Assembly: GCA_013433145.1 (NCBI GenBank)
Contig: CM024182.1
Coordinates: 6,090,974 to 6,154,973 of the forward strand
Direction of reading: 5' to 3'
Length of the DNA stretch: 64,000 bases
Source of the DNA: Ascaris suum
Taxonomy: Eukaryota; Nematoda; Chromadorea; Rhabditida; Ascarididae
Shown here one piece after another: positions 22,941 to 39,991 of this stretch. Positions within the stretch are counted from its first letter, which is position 1; every line of letters starts with the position of its first letter. Below the pieces are notes generated by a model. It worked only from the letters and a program-made list of their open reading frames with translations. It did no database searches and was not told the DNA's origin. The translations under genes were made by a program, and so were the position numbers.

Positions 22941-25900
22941 GGCAGGGAGGGAATGGCTGTAAACTCCGAGCACTAGACTACAGATAGCGCCGACAACCTT
23001 ACAGTTATCGGTTTGAATTGCAACCAGCAATAGTGATATTTTATTGACCATTCTACTCAATGTGAACAATTATGAAATACTTGCTGCAATTTGAATATAT
23101 ATCGAAATTTAAATCAACGTATAGAGACACTTTCGATGAGATGAGGACTACCTCTATTACAGTTTAGGAGGCGAAGAACTTACGATTTGTGGATTGCTCA
23201 TTTAGGATAAATTGGAGGGGATTTATTGACTATGGATGAAAATTCATCGTTCGGATTTTACGCAGAATACACGAGAGGTCTTCCTCAATGTACTATATCT
23301 AAGAATCCGATTAGAACTCACTAATTTGTTTATTAAATAAACAACCCAAATGAGTCCGACTCTCCTAATCCAGAATGAGAATTGAAATATGAAAAAAGAG
23401 GGGATATTCAACAAGGAAATCATTTCACTTCTTGAAATTTCCCAAAATTTCTTTCAAACCTATAAAAGGCAAACTTTTAAATACTAATATGCGAAAACAA
23501 CGTTGTATTATCGCACAACTGGTTCCTTAATAATTATTCAATTAAGTGCTCAAATGGTGCAACTGAAGTCTTGAAAAATATATTCTCCCTTAACTGCTGC
23601 TTTTTTTTTGAACGCAAACCTCCTCATCGAACACAACAAAAGACTAAGTTTCTGAGTCTTAAAGCAAGCAAACATAGTATCTGCTGGGAAAACATATCTT
23701 CCAAGATCTCGAAATTCTTTTGCTGAAAAGAAGAAAAAAAATTGCGAATACTTCATAAAACTGCAGAAAAATGAACATATTTCAATGTAAAAACTCAACA
23801 TTTCAACAATGGCGATATCTCAGTGATTCAAAGAATGAATTTCTTCTAATTTATTCTCTTATTCTAAATGGCGGTTATTGCTAATAATATAGCTCTAATA
23901 AATTCTCGAAGTTATTTCACTCCTCGATGATATTTTGTCGCCGTTTATAATTGCATATCAGACAACACTTAGCTCAATATCGTTTCTAATTTCCTCTCCA
24001 ATATGAATGCCTTCTAAAATTCTTTGAATAGCGAAATCCGTGCTTCTTCATAATTTCATTCAAATATTACTCGTCTTGGGAAGTAAACAAAGCTATTAGC
24101 TCTGAAATCTTATAAATAAAAATTGCAATATACTGTCTTAATTCTATCGTGTAAATGCTCAAAAAAATTTGTCTCATATTATTTAGTGATATTTATTTTT
24201 GCGTTTTTAAAGTAATAATCACTCATAATAAATGTCAATTAGGCATTTGATAAGATATAATGAGAATGCAGTATTTCAAATTGTTTTTATTATTCTTATT
24301 TAAAGAATAATGTGGAACAAAATTGTCGTGAATTTTTTTCTCCACATATTATCACTTTGAGTGTTAATGATATTCTTTAGTGACTTTTTTTTTCGTTCCT
24401 CAAAAACAACAATTCAATATGAGCAAGAAATATCGTTATGGCATCATTTTAATGAATTCAAAGGTAAGTTGTTATTATTATTGAAATCAGAAAAAAAAAG
24501 CAAAAAATAAATTGGTTGAAAGGAGAAAACTTCAGACGTTTTTTTTTCAATCGCAGAAGGGGGCTCTCGTCATGTGAAATGATGAATCATACCCAGGAAG
24601 GGTGGAGGGCGGAGGAGATGGCGATGAATTTCGAACATTGGTGTGGCTCCTTTTATGTGGTTATCTGAGTTCAATGAATGAACAACTTTCTCAGTGATAG
24701 ATAGCACTTCGTAAAGATTGACAGCACGAATATGCAATACATAATTATGGGCCTATCTGCGCCTATTTGGCCCTATGGGTTGTTTAAGACATCATTTAAA
24801 AACTGATTATTTATCCAGAAACTGTGGCACCTCTAAGAAGCTAAATTCGATTCTCGATCTTCATTTTCTTACAATCCACTAAGCAGATCAGAAACCACAA
24901 TAAAATTGTGCTTGGGAGATTCCGATCAGTAAAAATCAGTTAAAAGTTTCTTTTTCAACAAAGCCGATGGAAAAAGCAAGTTAAAAACTCCAAAAAAAAT
25001 TACTTCAAATTAGCCCTTAGTTGCCCTCCTCTAAGTCGAGAGAGGATGGGTTATATCGTCGAAAGTTCTTCGGTCATTCGGATTGAAAAGCTGACTCGTC
25101 CTCTCTTCGTTTCTGATTATACTTAATGCAAACTCTCGAGATAATATTACGAAAAATTCAGGACTCAGCTACACAAAATCCGTGGTTGAAGGGATGGGAA
25201 AAGGTGTGATTCAGCCAAAAACATAAAAGTACTCTTCAAATTATTCTATCACAATGACCCAGGGCCTATAGTTTTGTTCGGTTCTTCAGCAGAGAACGAT
25301 GGGCAATAATGTCACAAAGAAGTACTTTCTTATACATTAATGCACTAAACCACTCGCCATAAAATTGTTGTCACCTTTTAATGCCCATCAAAAGTTTCTG
25401 ATAAACACTTCTACTGACGAATTCACTCTGTTATTGCGTCGTTTTGTTCAATAATGCGTCATGATCGCTGGATAGCTTCTTGCCTATCGAATTCCTGTAT
25501 AAATTATTATAACTTTTTTCTTCTAGTGGGCATCTAGGCCTATGACAAAGTTAAGTTATAACTTATAAAGTACAGTTTGGTGACTGTTTGGTGACTTACA
25601 TTGAAGACGTTTTTGAAATTGTTTCGACATGACTTCCACAATTGAAAGCAATAGCCCAAAATGTGATGGCCTTGCATTTTTGGGTGATTTCAAAACTATC
25701 AATATCGATTGGTCTTGTCCTCTTGTACCTTTGTTTCGATAGAGTGATTGCGCTCCAAGATGACAAAATATACCGATAAAGTTTCGCATTGTCTCATTGA
25801 TGATCACTAACGATTTTTTTTTTGTAGTTGATGTCTTTATTATGGATTTCTTGCTCTTTAAGTTCTCACCATGTATAATAAAATTCCAATAGTTTCAACT

Positions 25901-28900
25901 TATAAACAACAGAAACGATGAAATTAGAGGCGAATAATCTTTTGGCTATTCTACGAGACATTGAGACTTAATTAACGCAAGAAATGTGGAAGCTAATTTT
26001 CTGCTAAAGACGGTCTAATCTTACTCGAAAGTTAATTTTTTGGCTCGGGATTATTACCCGGTATGATGGATTCCTTAATAGAACCTATTATAAGAGCTTC
26101 TTCCATTATATTTGCTCATCTAAACAACTATTTAGCTAGATAGTTGAAATGCTGCGCGCAAATCGTGCCGAATTTTCTGGCATGCTTTTCAGCTTGTTTA
26201 ATACAGAGACGGATGTTGATTAAATTCATACGAGCACGTTTTGCTCTTTATTCAATTCATCTAGGAGTCCACATCTGCATATTCCTCGTAAAAGAGTTGG
26301 GAAGAATGGCAACGATGAATTAAAATTGCCATCCTCTTATATTGTGCTGAGTAGCCTCTTTGTTCCAAGAGGGAAATTGCGTCGTTTCATAAGAAAGTGT
26401 GTCGTATGTTATGCATATTTTCTCCTTCAATTAATTAACTAACTAATCCCATGCATTGAATATAAATAAATAATATATATGCAAATTAATGCCTTCATAC
26501 ATCAATTAACCTGACCGCTTATGCAAAATTTTTGACGAAAAATTCGCCTTCCTTTAATCCAATCAACGGATGAATGAAAAGCCGCTCGAGATAAAATGCA
26601 TTCAATTCTTGATCAATTTTATATTTGTAACTTCTTTCAAAGCTTAAAATTCGATAACTAATAGCATTGCATTATAATCTTAACTCACAAAATGAAATTA
26701 AACTGCGCTCGAAAAACGAAATAAAGTTATATAATAAAATACTTACAAATAAAATAAAGTAAAGCGATATTTAAATCTATGGAAAAGCGCAAATTGTAAA
26801 ATTTGAGCGTGCAAAATTTGCAATGAATCATTCATTAAGGAAATTGAATAGTAAAGCAAAGAAATTTATCAAATATCAACGCGCAATACAGTAATAGATA
26901 AATAAAAAGAGAAAATCTTCACATATTATACTAAGATATTTTTATGCAAATTGATGAATTATTACATTGCTAGGCAATAAGTGATCGTTAGGAGAACGAA
27001 TGAACTGATAATGAATTGATGAAAACCTGATAAACTATACTAATATAGCAATAGATTCTCGATGGGACGAAAATCGAAATTATCTAGATTAAGTTTGAAG
27101 ATGGCAATATTTTCCGCTTCAAAAGTTATTTTGAAAGAAGGAATATTTCAAACGTGCATAGCTCTAAACCTAAAACTGTATGATATTTATTGTATTTCCA
27201 TTATGTTGAAACTAATGATGCTTTATATGATCGATCGATCGATTTCAATCAGTGAACGATCACTGCATGATCGATTGCTTTTGATGATCTACTTCGATAA
27301 CATGATGCTCTTGCATATGCTTTTAAAAAATCCTCAGTGTTGATGAGGCTCTTATCCGATGCGTTTCTCTAAATAAGTGGGAAGCATCGCAAGACTAAAT
27401 GAATTTTAGCATGATGAATTCTAATTAAATGAATGCATTTATTGCAAGGATGTTATTTAAAGCTTATTTCGCTTATTAGCTTCCACAGGTAAACACAACT
27501 AAACACCGATTTTCGTCGTCCTGACAACGAAGTGCTTAGCGCGAGCCTATTAATTCCTAATTGAACAAACAAAATGATTGACCGACAGACACAAAGATAA
27601 ACATTCAAATACCTCGCAACAAGTGTGTTAGTGACTATGAGATAGAAAGCCTCTTAAAGGTGTGTGTAAAATTTTGCATAAACAGTAGCGGTTCAAGCAC
27701 ACACAATTGAAATATGTTAGAGGATTTATAAAGTCGCTTACTCGTTTCAGAAGCAAGTTTATCAAGCGTTATTCTGTTTTTTTTTTATTTTTATTATTTA
27801 GTTATTCTCATATGCTCGATAACATGAAGTACCTATCATCCATTATACATACCTTGATTTATTAGCTATATTATAGGGCATAGCTGCGAATTACTTTTAA
27901 AAGAAATCCATTACACTATTATGTTAATATGTACTCGTATGTATGTAAAACTGTACAATTGTTTAGTAGTTTGAACTCAAGCTACGAGGCTAAAATGACC
28001 AACATTCATTTGTTATAATTTTCACCTCTGAGCAACCATATACATCATATTCCACATTATTCCATTAAATTAAAAAAAAAAAAGATATAGGCAATTCATA
28101 CATAGGAATTTAGATAAATACTGGATTGGAGAATGCATAGGAAAAGGAATTTTTTATGGGATATTTATATGAACGATTAAAATATGAAGGAATTAATTTA
28201 TTTTATATACGATTAACGAAAGCACATATCGTACCAATTCCTCTATCATGCATTTGTTGCACTTTTTTTTCGATTATGGAGAATTTATTCTGCTCAAAAA
28301 TGCAACATTTGAGGTCGTTTTTTTACTCTTGAAATAAACAACGATAAACGTATCGGCGAATGTCTTCCTGAAGAAAAAAAAAGACGAGTAATCTTGAATA
28401 TGCATTACGTGATAAGAAATCATTCAAATAGAGACATCAACGATGCTTAAACGATTACTCCACAGAAAAACTTTTACAGTAATAATAACAAAATATTATC
28501 TTACAATAATAAATGCATTTCATAGTCAAATAATGAAGTAAAAAAAAATTAAGGATTAGGGTGGAAATATTTTTGCAATTGCACTTTTATGAACAAAAGA
28601 CCATATGGCAACGGACAGTCGATATATGCGTATAAATGCCAGAATTCGGTCACATTTGTCGAGGGTTGCCTAGACTCCTCGTGAGCAAGCTCTAGGAGAA
28701 CGTGAAATTTTTTAACCAGGAGTATGTTTGAGAAGCCGAAGTCATTGCATACATGTCTATCATAATTTTGAGGAAATGCTCAAAATTTTCAACGCGAAAA
28801 TTTCCTAAGTAATTCTTATGAAGGTGGAGATAGGGAGAGAAAGAATATAGATAGAGGTGGCTGAAAGAGTAAAAATAAGAAACTAGAATAAAATTGCTTA

Positions 28901-30555
28901 GAACATAGCGATTATAATAATCGTTTCGACAAGAAGCAAAAGAAAAAAAAAACGAAGCGAACAAATCTAACAAGACGTTATATAGAATTCGAAATTGAAC
29001 GCTTCAAATGACATTGAAATTTTTATACTCTCAAATGTAAAGTGCTCATTTTTGGCGTAAATTTCGTTGCTTATTGAAATGTGAAATAGAGTGGAACATT
29101 TTCGAAACGTTAATGCCGTATATTTTTCGCTCCTTTTTTGGAGTCTTGCAAATCAAAAAAAAAAAGAAACTCCACTAGTAGGCATTTCATTAGTTTAAAA
29201 TACGTTATGTCATGCAAAAATTTCATCGAAACGGTTTCTTAACTTTTATAGCCTTATCTAGTGGCATATCGGAAATAATGTTCTATGATAATTTGCGGTA
29301 ACTGATAATTAGATAACATTAGATAAGAGTGAAGGATGATTTACATTCCATTATTTCCTTTTGATATGATTTAAAATTTGCTAGTTATATTATCGCAATT
29401 TTGGGTAAATTTTCACCTGGCAGAAGAGAAATTGAGCGATTTTATGAGGTTTGTCGTAATGAAATCGCGTTATAGACGGGAGAGGAGGAAACAATTAGAA
29501 TTGGGCGACTTCGTTCTCACCATTCCATTCGTTGTTGCTCTGAAACGGCATTTTTGATCATTTTAGCGGAATATTTTAGTAATTAGCCATAGGAAATGAA
29601 ATTGCCAAGCAGATTTAAATGGTCAGATTTTCTTTGAATGAAAAAAAGTTATCATGTTGCAATTCACCTGATTTCAAAAAATGCAAAAGAATTGCCGGCG
29701 CGCTTTTAAGATTGATATTTATATGCTTATCGCAAATTTCTTGGTACTTTGCAAAATTTGAGCTTTTATTTCAATCGATCAAAACTTTTAGTATTTTATA
29801 AATTCGATCAGTTGAAAATCCATGAATCCATGAAAAATATTTCTCTAGCACTCAAATGTATGATCAAACATTATGAGGTAGTAAATAATGCAAATGTAGA
29901 GTCAAAAACCCTACCATATCGTTTTTTCAGTCGCATTTTTTTTCGGAGTTTTGTACCAATGCTTTCCAGTTCCAAAAATTTTTCTTCTCGTTTTAAAGAG
30001 AATATCAGTAATTCTTTGAAAATATAATCAACCCCAAGTTGATAGCCAAAAAGCTGCAAATACGTTTCCAGCTACCTGATTACCGCGCACGAAATTCTTC
30101 TACAACAACATGGAAAGTTTATTGGCTGTGCAGCAGTTAAACGGAGAAAACGAACCTAGAAACTTAGAAAATGTGGTTATAATTTTTAGCTCATTAGCAA
30201 TTTCCCAGAAATCTTTGATGAGATTGAACTCGATCTCTACAGATGACACTATCAGATGTGCATACCATTCGATTAGTAACGTCGAATGATTCAAATAACC
30301 TGTGGAAGGACATTGGCTATTGTGATACTTTCAAGGTAATGTGCCATTGATCATACCTGGCAATACGTACTTGGCTACAGGTAAAATTTTTTAATCAACA
30401 TTATTTTGCGGATGAAATTTTAAAACAATTTTTCAGCATTAAACGATCGTTTTGAATTTTATTCTGCCAAATTCTCCTTATTTCTATGAAAAAAATTTTT
30501 TTTCTTATTATAAGAAGCCTTTACTCCTATAATATACTAAATTTTGATATTTTAG

Positions 30556-30786
30556 CTAAATTTTTCACATTATTGTATGCAAATTGTTCTTATACTTTTC
30601 AACTGAAAACAACGGAAATGAGGTCATTTAGATTTGAGCTCATAGCAGATGTTAGGGCCACTTTTTACAATATGGTAGAGACACTCGCGAAGATTCTAAC
30701 AAATCGATCAAGCCTGAAAGTTTTTTTCGAAGTTATAGAAAGTTTTGTCTTACAGAGAGAAAGTGAAAAAAAACTTGCAAATACTT
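30556..30786 (+). CDS. Candidate orphan exon
   Basis: A 231-base open segment after acceptor GATATTTTAG and before a consensus donor (ACTT|GTAAGT). The predicted peptide is helix-rich, for example FELIADVRATFYNMVETLAK then VFFEVIESFVLQRESEKK. There is an internal Met (TTEMRSF) that could be a start. No family is recognised and no neighbour exon was found. Long open frames of this composition can arise by chance in AT-rich DNA. Confidence 0.2.
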
Positions 30787-32996
30787 GTAAGTTTTACATT
30801 TATTGCTGAAGTTTACTTCATAAGAATAGAAATTTCTCCTACTGTTTGCTCAAGATTTGAAAAAAAAAAAACTATCTACACCGTCCATATATCGGGGCGA
30901 TAAGAAAAATGACTTCCACCATTTTTCCCTTCTTATTTGGTAATCTCAGGCATGTCAGTAGGTTTATTCCTGATAAAAATATATGATAATTCTTCAATAT
31001 GAAAAGAATTTGTCGCTATGAAATATTCTTCATCGCTTTCTAAGCGAAACACATGCTACCTGTGCAAACAGTAATAAAAATGCTATAAGTTCTTCATGTA
31101 TTATCGAAGTATTTAAACGAATCAAGCTTCTAAGGACGACAATTTTATGGGGCGTTCAGTTTAGCGTAATGAGGTTGAGAAAGGTTCATCGTCTTACCTG
31201 CAGAAAACATCTTCAATTATGAATTCAAATAAGAGCTTTAATTTTTTGCATACTTAAAGATTATGCAAAATATTCCCAACTCTAAAAATATTTCTTACGA
31301 TAATTTAATTTTCGCTTAGAATATTTGCACAACGAATATTTTCTTTTGTCTATTTCAATGTTCATTCATTCAAATCAATTAAAAACGCAATAATTTCATC
31401 GTTTATACTTCTATATATGTTATATCAACATCATAATAATTTCTCCTATAAAATTCTTTATTCGCCAATCAGCGATTATATCGATAAAATATATCAGTAT
31501 AGTCCCCTATTAAATATAAAATTTGATCAACGTGATATTTTATATGTGCATAGCGTTAAATATGCTCAGTCATTATTGGCTGAAATGAATTCTATACATG
31601 TGGAATAATATTTTTTAAAAAAATTAAAGCTTTTAACTATGTTTGCATTGAAATAGAAATTTTTTTTAGCTATAAAAATAAAGAATTTGTAATCATTATT
31701 AAGAGTTTTTACTAGTTATTGTTGGAAGAAAAAGTTTTGAAAAAATTCGCTTTTTTGTTGTACTATTAATGGGAATAAAACTATGGGAATATAATTACGC
31801 CGATATGCTTACTTTGAAATTAGTAAGAAATTACTTTTTTTTTTACTTACTTTCCTCTTATTTTTTTTTCTCACTTATATTTCTCGTTTCATGCAAATGT
31901 GCAGTTTTTCACTCGCAAAGATCATCGTTGTGATGTTGCATCGATCCATATTTCGGTGCATATATGCTTGTCTACCTATTTGCACTTAGTCGGCATCTAA
32001 TGAAGATGCAATTCGTAAAGTTGGTAGGTATTACTAGTAGCATTGAATAACGCCTTCTACCTGCAACATGTGTATCTTCTGGTTGAATTACCTGTATCAA
32101 ATAATCATACTGATCGATCAAATTCAAAAAGAATTCAAAATAATCGGACATAAACTGAAATTTGCATATTACAAGATATTTTCTACCAGTCAAATTATAT
32201 CATGAAATCGGTTGCATTCTAATAACGCATTTTTTGTTGGGAATTTCTACGAATGGTGCGGCAATAAATATATAGCTGCTGGATTTTTGCGCATGTTTTC
32301 GCATTTATTGGTTTTTAGTGACAATGCATAAGACGACAGATAAAACGACAAAAGCATGCATTGTGTAAGCTCAAGTGACATGCTTTACATGTTTTATGTG
32401 AGGTATGAATGAATAAAAGCAATTAACTTTAAGGATACATTTGCCCGTTATAATGGATAAGCTACACGGGAATACCGGTTGTGCCGTTTCCGTCCTCTCC
32501 ATATATGCGCATGAATTCACTTCCGGTCATTTGCGCCACTTCATTTAATGTTTATTCAGCCACAAAATCTAACCATAGAGACTTTCTGAAAACTCATTAA
32601 ATATAGGAGTGTAACCAGTCCATGACATCATCGAACTTGATGTCATTTTGCTGTTTATTTACCTAGCTATACAGAAAATTCGAAGCTGATTACGATCAAA
32701 GGACCCCATCGATGACTGTTTTTGAGGGATGAATCCAAAAAATATTCCTTTCACTATATTATACTCGGCAAAATTTATTTCAGAGTTTTTTCCAAAATTG
32801 GCTCAAATAACGAAATTTCATTCCGAATGCAACAAATTTTGCAGCAAATGTAATCCATGGACGATCCTCATCTATTATGTTGTATTATATCAATAATACC
32901 GACTATGATTCCTTGTTTACGAAATCTTTATGTCAATACAGCTTAAACAAAGAAAAAGATTACTGCATTTGCATGAATATACGCTTTATTAGTAAA

Positions 32997-33109
<113 letters not shown>

Positions 33110-33553
33110 TTTTATATTTATACTTTTATTTTTATTTATTCATCCGCTCATTTATTTATTTATCTGTTTGTTTGCTTACTTATTTATAACTTATTTATTT
33201 GCATTATCCATATTTGCATACAATCTCATGCTTATATTTATACGCCGATATAAATTTATACATTTACAGATATATTTATATATTTCCATATTTATATACT
33301 GTATTTCACTAGGTCAAAATAAATCGCAAAGTAGACGTATTGTACTTCTGCAGTTTAGTTGCGATCACTATTCACATTCATAATATATAGATGATTGAAA
33401 TTACAATGATGACGATCAAACAGTTACAAAGTTGACGAATGAACATTTCTATGCGCTAAAGGGGAAAGTTTTTCGGCCTCTCTTGTGGATGTTATGCCTT
33501 CCATAAAGTATATCGCTGTCTGTGGATGTCTGACTTTCGCTCTTTCTGACTTT

Positions 33554-33773
33554 TCATTCGCATCCAACACGGCGATCCTCGCTATTTTCGCTAATTCCGC
33601 CCGCTATATATGCTAGCCACAACGGATCGTTCAAGGAAAAGCCTATACGGGACGAATAGAGGGTGTCCGCAATGGTCTCACTTATGGAGGTGTCCGCTAT
33701 GTTGAGCGAATTCGGGAGGGGAAACTGTGCCCACTGTTTCTTCACCAGCAAAGAGCTCTCCAATTCCTTTAGG
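33554..33773 (-). other. GC-richer island: open frame with a strong acceptor, and a GGTGTCCGC repeat
   Basis: On the minus strand a strong pyrimidine-rich acceptor (TTTTGTCTCCACAG) is followed by 73 open codons ending in TGA at 33554. The frame starts LKELESSLLVKKQWAQF and ends RRVGCE. On the plus strand the same stretch contains GGTGTCCGCAATGG (33663) and GGTGTCCGCTATGT (33691) spaced 28 bases apart, the look of a degenerate minisatellite. I cannot say whether it is a terminal exon or a non-coding repeat; codon-level conservation would decide. Base composition differs sharply from both sides. Confidence 0.35.
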
Positions 33774-34407
33774 CTGTGGAGACAAAAGGAAGGAAAGTAA
33801 GTGTTAGATCAGAGGAGAGCCGCCGCTATGGCGATCCCTCTAATTGCACTGATAAGTTATCACCTCACATAGGTAAGTTGGGTGGTCTCCATCTCTGCCG
33901 TCAGCTCGAGATTGGACATTTGCTTTACTCAGGACGAGTGACCGCTCTCGAGAAGTTCAGATGTAACAATGAGAGGCTTATCCGAGCATTTAATGGTTGA
34001 ATATTGCGATTTGAAACAAATCTTGGCGGATGAGACCATTACTCGTTATTCAATTGAATAAATGCAATCTGATCAAAATTGCAATGTTTTTGCTCAGAGC
34101 TTTAAACTTTCGCTTCTTCTTTATTTGCTTTTCTCATATCCTCTTATGGAGTTATTATGTTTACAAATGCGTTTTCGTTGGTATTTGTTTGTCTGTTTCA
34201 ACTGCCGTTTAATCTTGCCAACGACATAGCTATAGTTATGAAAAAGGGCTGCTCCTAGCAATACTCTATGTTGAACCGATCAATTCCAATAGGAGCTAAA
34301 ATCGTTGCAGTTATCGTTTTCAATGCTTGATAAAAATTCAGGAACGAAACCTACCTACTAAGCAAGTTCCGCCAAACAACTAGGTTTACTAGGAAAACGC
34401 ATCACCG

Positions 34408-34442
34408 AATAATGATAAAATATTCATTATTTTATCATTATT
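34408..34442. repeat. Perfect 15-bp stem with a 5-base loop
   Basis: AATAATGATAAAATA, loop TTCAT, then TATTTTATCATTATT. The arms are perfectly complementary and entirely AT-rich apart from one G/C pair. Confidence 0.85.
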
Positions 34443-34910
34443 TTTGAATATTTGAGCAATCAATTGAAATACAAAAAGCACATTGTCACAATCACGTTGG
34501 CCTGTTGTCCCGTATTTCCTTCATATACTTCTACTTATTTCTCTATCGTTGTAATAATGTTTTTGAAGTTGAAATTCTATCGCGTTATGCGGATGCCATT
34601 TCATGATTTAAAGATATTTTTATGTGTTTTAGATATGTGTATCTCCACAAAATTTGCATGCAATGAAATATATGTAAATTTTTTTCTTTCCATATGCACA
34701 AGAATATATAATGCTTGCATTTTTTTTATTATACACCTGTTGAAATGCACCTATGCAAATTTATTTTCATATATAAATTTATAGCAACGTTCATGTATTT
34801 ACATATCTATGTGTTTGTTTGTGAGTTTCCTCTTGGAACCGTTAAACTTAGGCCGGTAAGATTGATGGATATAATATCGAGCATATTTCCTATTTACTTA
34901 TCAACTTTTA

Positions 34911-34976
34911 AAAAAAAGCGATCAACATATAAATGAGGTAAAAATTTGCATGCATTGTTGGCTGATCGCTTTTTTT
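34911..34976. repeat. Inverted repeat with 14-base arms
   Basis: AAAAAAAGCGATCA (34911-34924) and TGATCGCTTTTTTT (34963-34976) are perfect complements with a 38-base loop. It is about 470 bases from the stem-loop at 34408. Confidence 0.8.
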
Positions 34977-35586
34977 TCTATTCAAACCGATGAATTTATA
35001 AAAGATCAATTTTTTTTTCTTAAATGAATGATTTGTGCAGGTATTGAAAAATATTTGTAGACGAGTTAATTTGAATGAAATACGAAAAACCTATTGCGTA
35101 CAACTATTATTCATTAGTAATTGATGATAGCTGCTCGATTATATGAGGTGACTTACCAACAAAAACGCATATTATGTAAATTTCTCCCAATATCCGCCTT
35201 CATTGATCTGACTTTAAAATAATCTCTCAAGGTATTCTATGATTCTCTTCTTCTTTTTTTTTTCTCGACAAACCTCATTAATCTATTCTACATTAGAAAA
35301 TTTTCAATTACTCTATCAATCATATGTAAGTAATATGTTTTGAGATAGTAATACTTCATGCGGAAAAATTTCCACTACTTTTTCTATGTAAATAAGCCGT
35401 CTCGCATAATTTTCAACATCGTATCAATTATGTTTGTTGTGATAACAATGTGGATTATCTTCCAACTTTACTCGCATAAAAATTAATTAGCGTCATTTTA
35501 TCCTATATAAACGTAAATTCATCTATTATATTCAGTTCATTGTCTCTTTTCATTAATGCCTAATGCGATAATTTGAATCGTAGAAG

Positions 35587-35760
<174 letters not shown>

Positions 35761-36751
35761 ATAGTTGTAATAATATAAATCTTGTTCATATACTTTTATT
35801 CTTCCCCAAATCTCTAAAGGAGAGATTTCTTTTCAATGCGATTTTCATTTCAACAGAAAATCTTTTACAGAAGAAATAGTGTATGCATAATGAAGTGAAG
35901 AGAGGACGTACTGCTAAGCAATATAACTCGATGATGGTCCCCCCTCATAATAACTTCCTTATCGTTTAATCAAACCCGTCTAAAAAAATTTTCGAACAAA
36001 TGGCCGCGAGTGATAGAAATAGTTTTTGCGCACTTACTATTTAAAGAAAAACTTTTTGGAAGGTAGTAGAAGTCGTTTATATATGTGAATGTGTGGAATA
36101 AGCGCAGAGACTGACCAGATAAGAGACAGTGACGTTGAGCTTGTTGGACAGATGTGTGATGCGGATTGTCATGGTCAGACATGATGGACATGAAGAAATC
36201 TACAATGTCCATTCAGTAATGTTGTCCATTGTATTCGTTCTCGAAGTTTTTTTTTTTAATTTAATAGCTTGAAATACTTTGGTAAATACAACCAATTTGT
36301 TTAATGCATGAGGAAAGGAGCAATGACGGGAGGCGTTCACAAGTAGTTGCGCAAGCAAGATATGAGCCAGAAGAGGCGGTTTACCCAAAAAAAAACCCCT
36401 GCAAAAAACGCGTATCTTGCCGATTTATATTCAATGCTTCATTTGTTATTGAATGTGGATTTTATTCTGTGAGACTTCTGAATGTGGATTATCAGGATTT
36501 TCCAGAAACTATATCTCTAATTTATAGTATTGCAGTGGTAAAAAAATATTTACTGGTTTTAATCGTTGTTGTTATTAAGGATTCCTTTGAACGTTTACTG
36601 TGAATATTTCAATGAGTGAAACCAGATTATTGGATGACTTGAATTAATTTTTTTTTGATGCTTCATGAAGTAAACATTTGCTGAAAGCTTTACTATATAT
36701 GATCTTCACGATTTTCTTTCAATGCTTTACTAGTAAATCTTAAAAAGTAAT

Positions 36752-36763
36752 TTGTTGTTACAG
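36752..36763 (+). promoter_or_regulatory. Probable trans-splice acceptor of the insulin-like gene
   Basis: TTGTTGTTACAG ends three bases before the ATG at 36767. A T-rich acceptor immediately before a start codon that opens a signal peptide is the usual picture of spliced-leader addition in nematodes. A short upstream non-coding exon is the alternative. Confidence 0.55.
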
Positions 36764-36766
36764 GTT

Positions 36767-39297
<2,531 letters not shown>

Positions 39298-39923
39298 AAG
39301 CTAGAGTGATCGACAAGTTTCTATCAGTTGTGATTATATGCTGATGAGAGAACAAGAAAAAGAAAAATAAGCTAAACTCATTTCATTTTCTGATTATTTA
39401 TTTCGTCTTCCAACATTTATGTGCAATAGGAAAAATTTCTTTATATAAGATATCAATTTTTTTTTTAAATTGCCTAAGCGATTATTTATTCGAAAGTTTT
39501 CATAAGTGGAACGTTGAAAATCAAGGTGAGAATTTAAGTGGAATTTTGAAGCGTTTTTTTTTGCCAATTATGAGGAAATCCGTTTTTTTTTTCAATTGCA
39601 TCAATAATTTAAAAAAAAAAATAATGAATTATTCAATTCTTAAAAATCTTTAAAAAACTTCAATTATTTTTAAGTTATTTATTAATTCAATGATTGTCTT
39701 TTAATATTTCTATCAATTTCAACTGTTATTTGAATTTTTTTTTCCTAACTTTACTGCTCCTCTTCAAATTTCTAATTTTATAGCTTCATAATGAAATATT
39801 TTTTTTCCTAAATAGTTGAGGCATTCATCGTTCAAGAATATTTTCGCTCTTCTATCGCTAATTTATTAATTCTTTTTCGTTATCAATTTTTCGAATATCA
39901 TTCATCTGTATCGATATTTGAAA

Positions 39924-39991
39924 TATTATTAACCTGATCGTATTAATTGACTCCTATTATTATTAACCTGATCGTATTAATTGACTCCTAT
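39924..39991. repeat. 34-base tandem duplication
   Basis: Two adjacent copies of a unit containing AACCTGATCGTATTAATTGA. Confidence 0.9.

Noticed and set aside
29749..30294. Overlapping plus and minus frames near 29.7-30.3 kb
   Set aside because: Phe/Lys/Ile/Leu-rich on both strands, as expected by chance. One minus segment has passable splice sites (LFGYQLGVDYIFKELL) but no partner exon.
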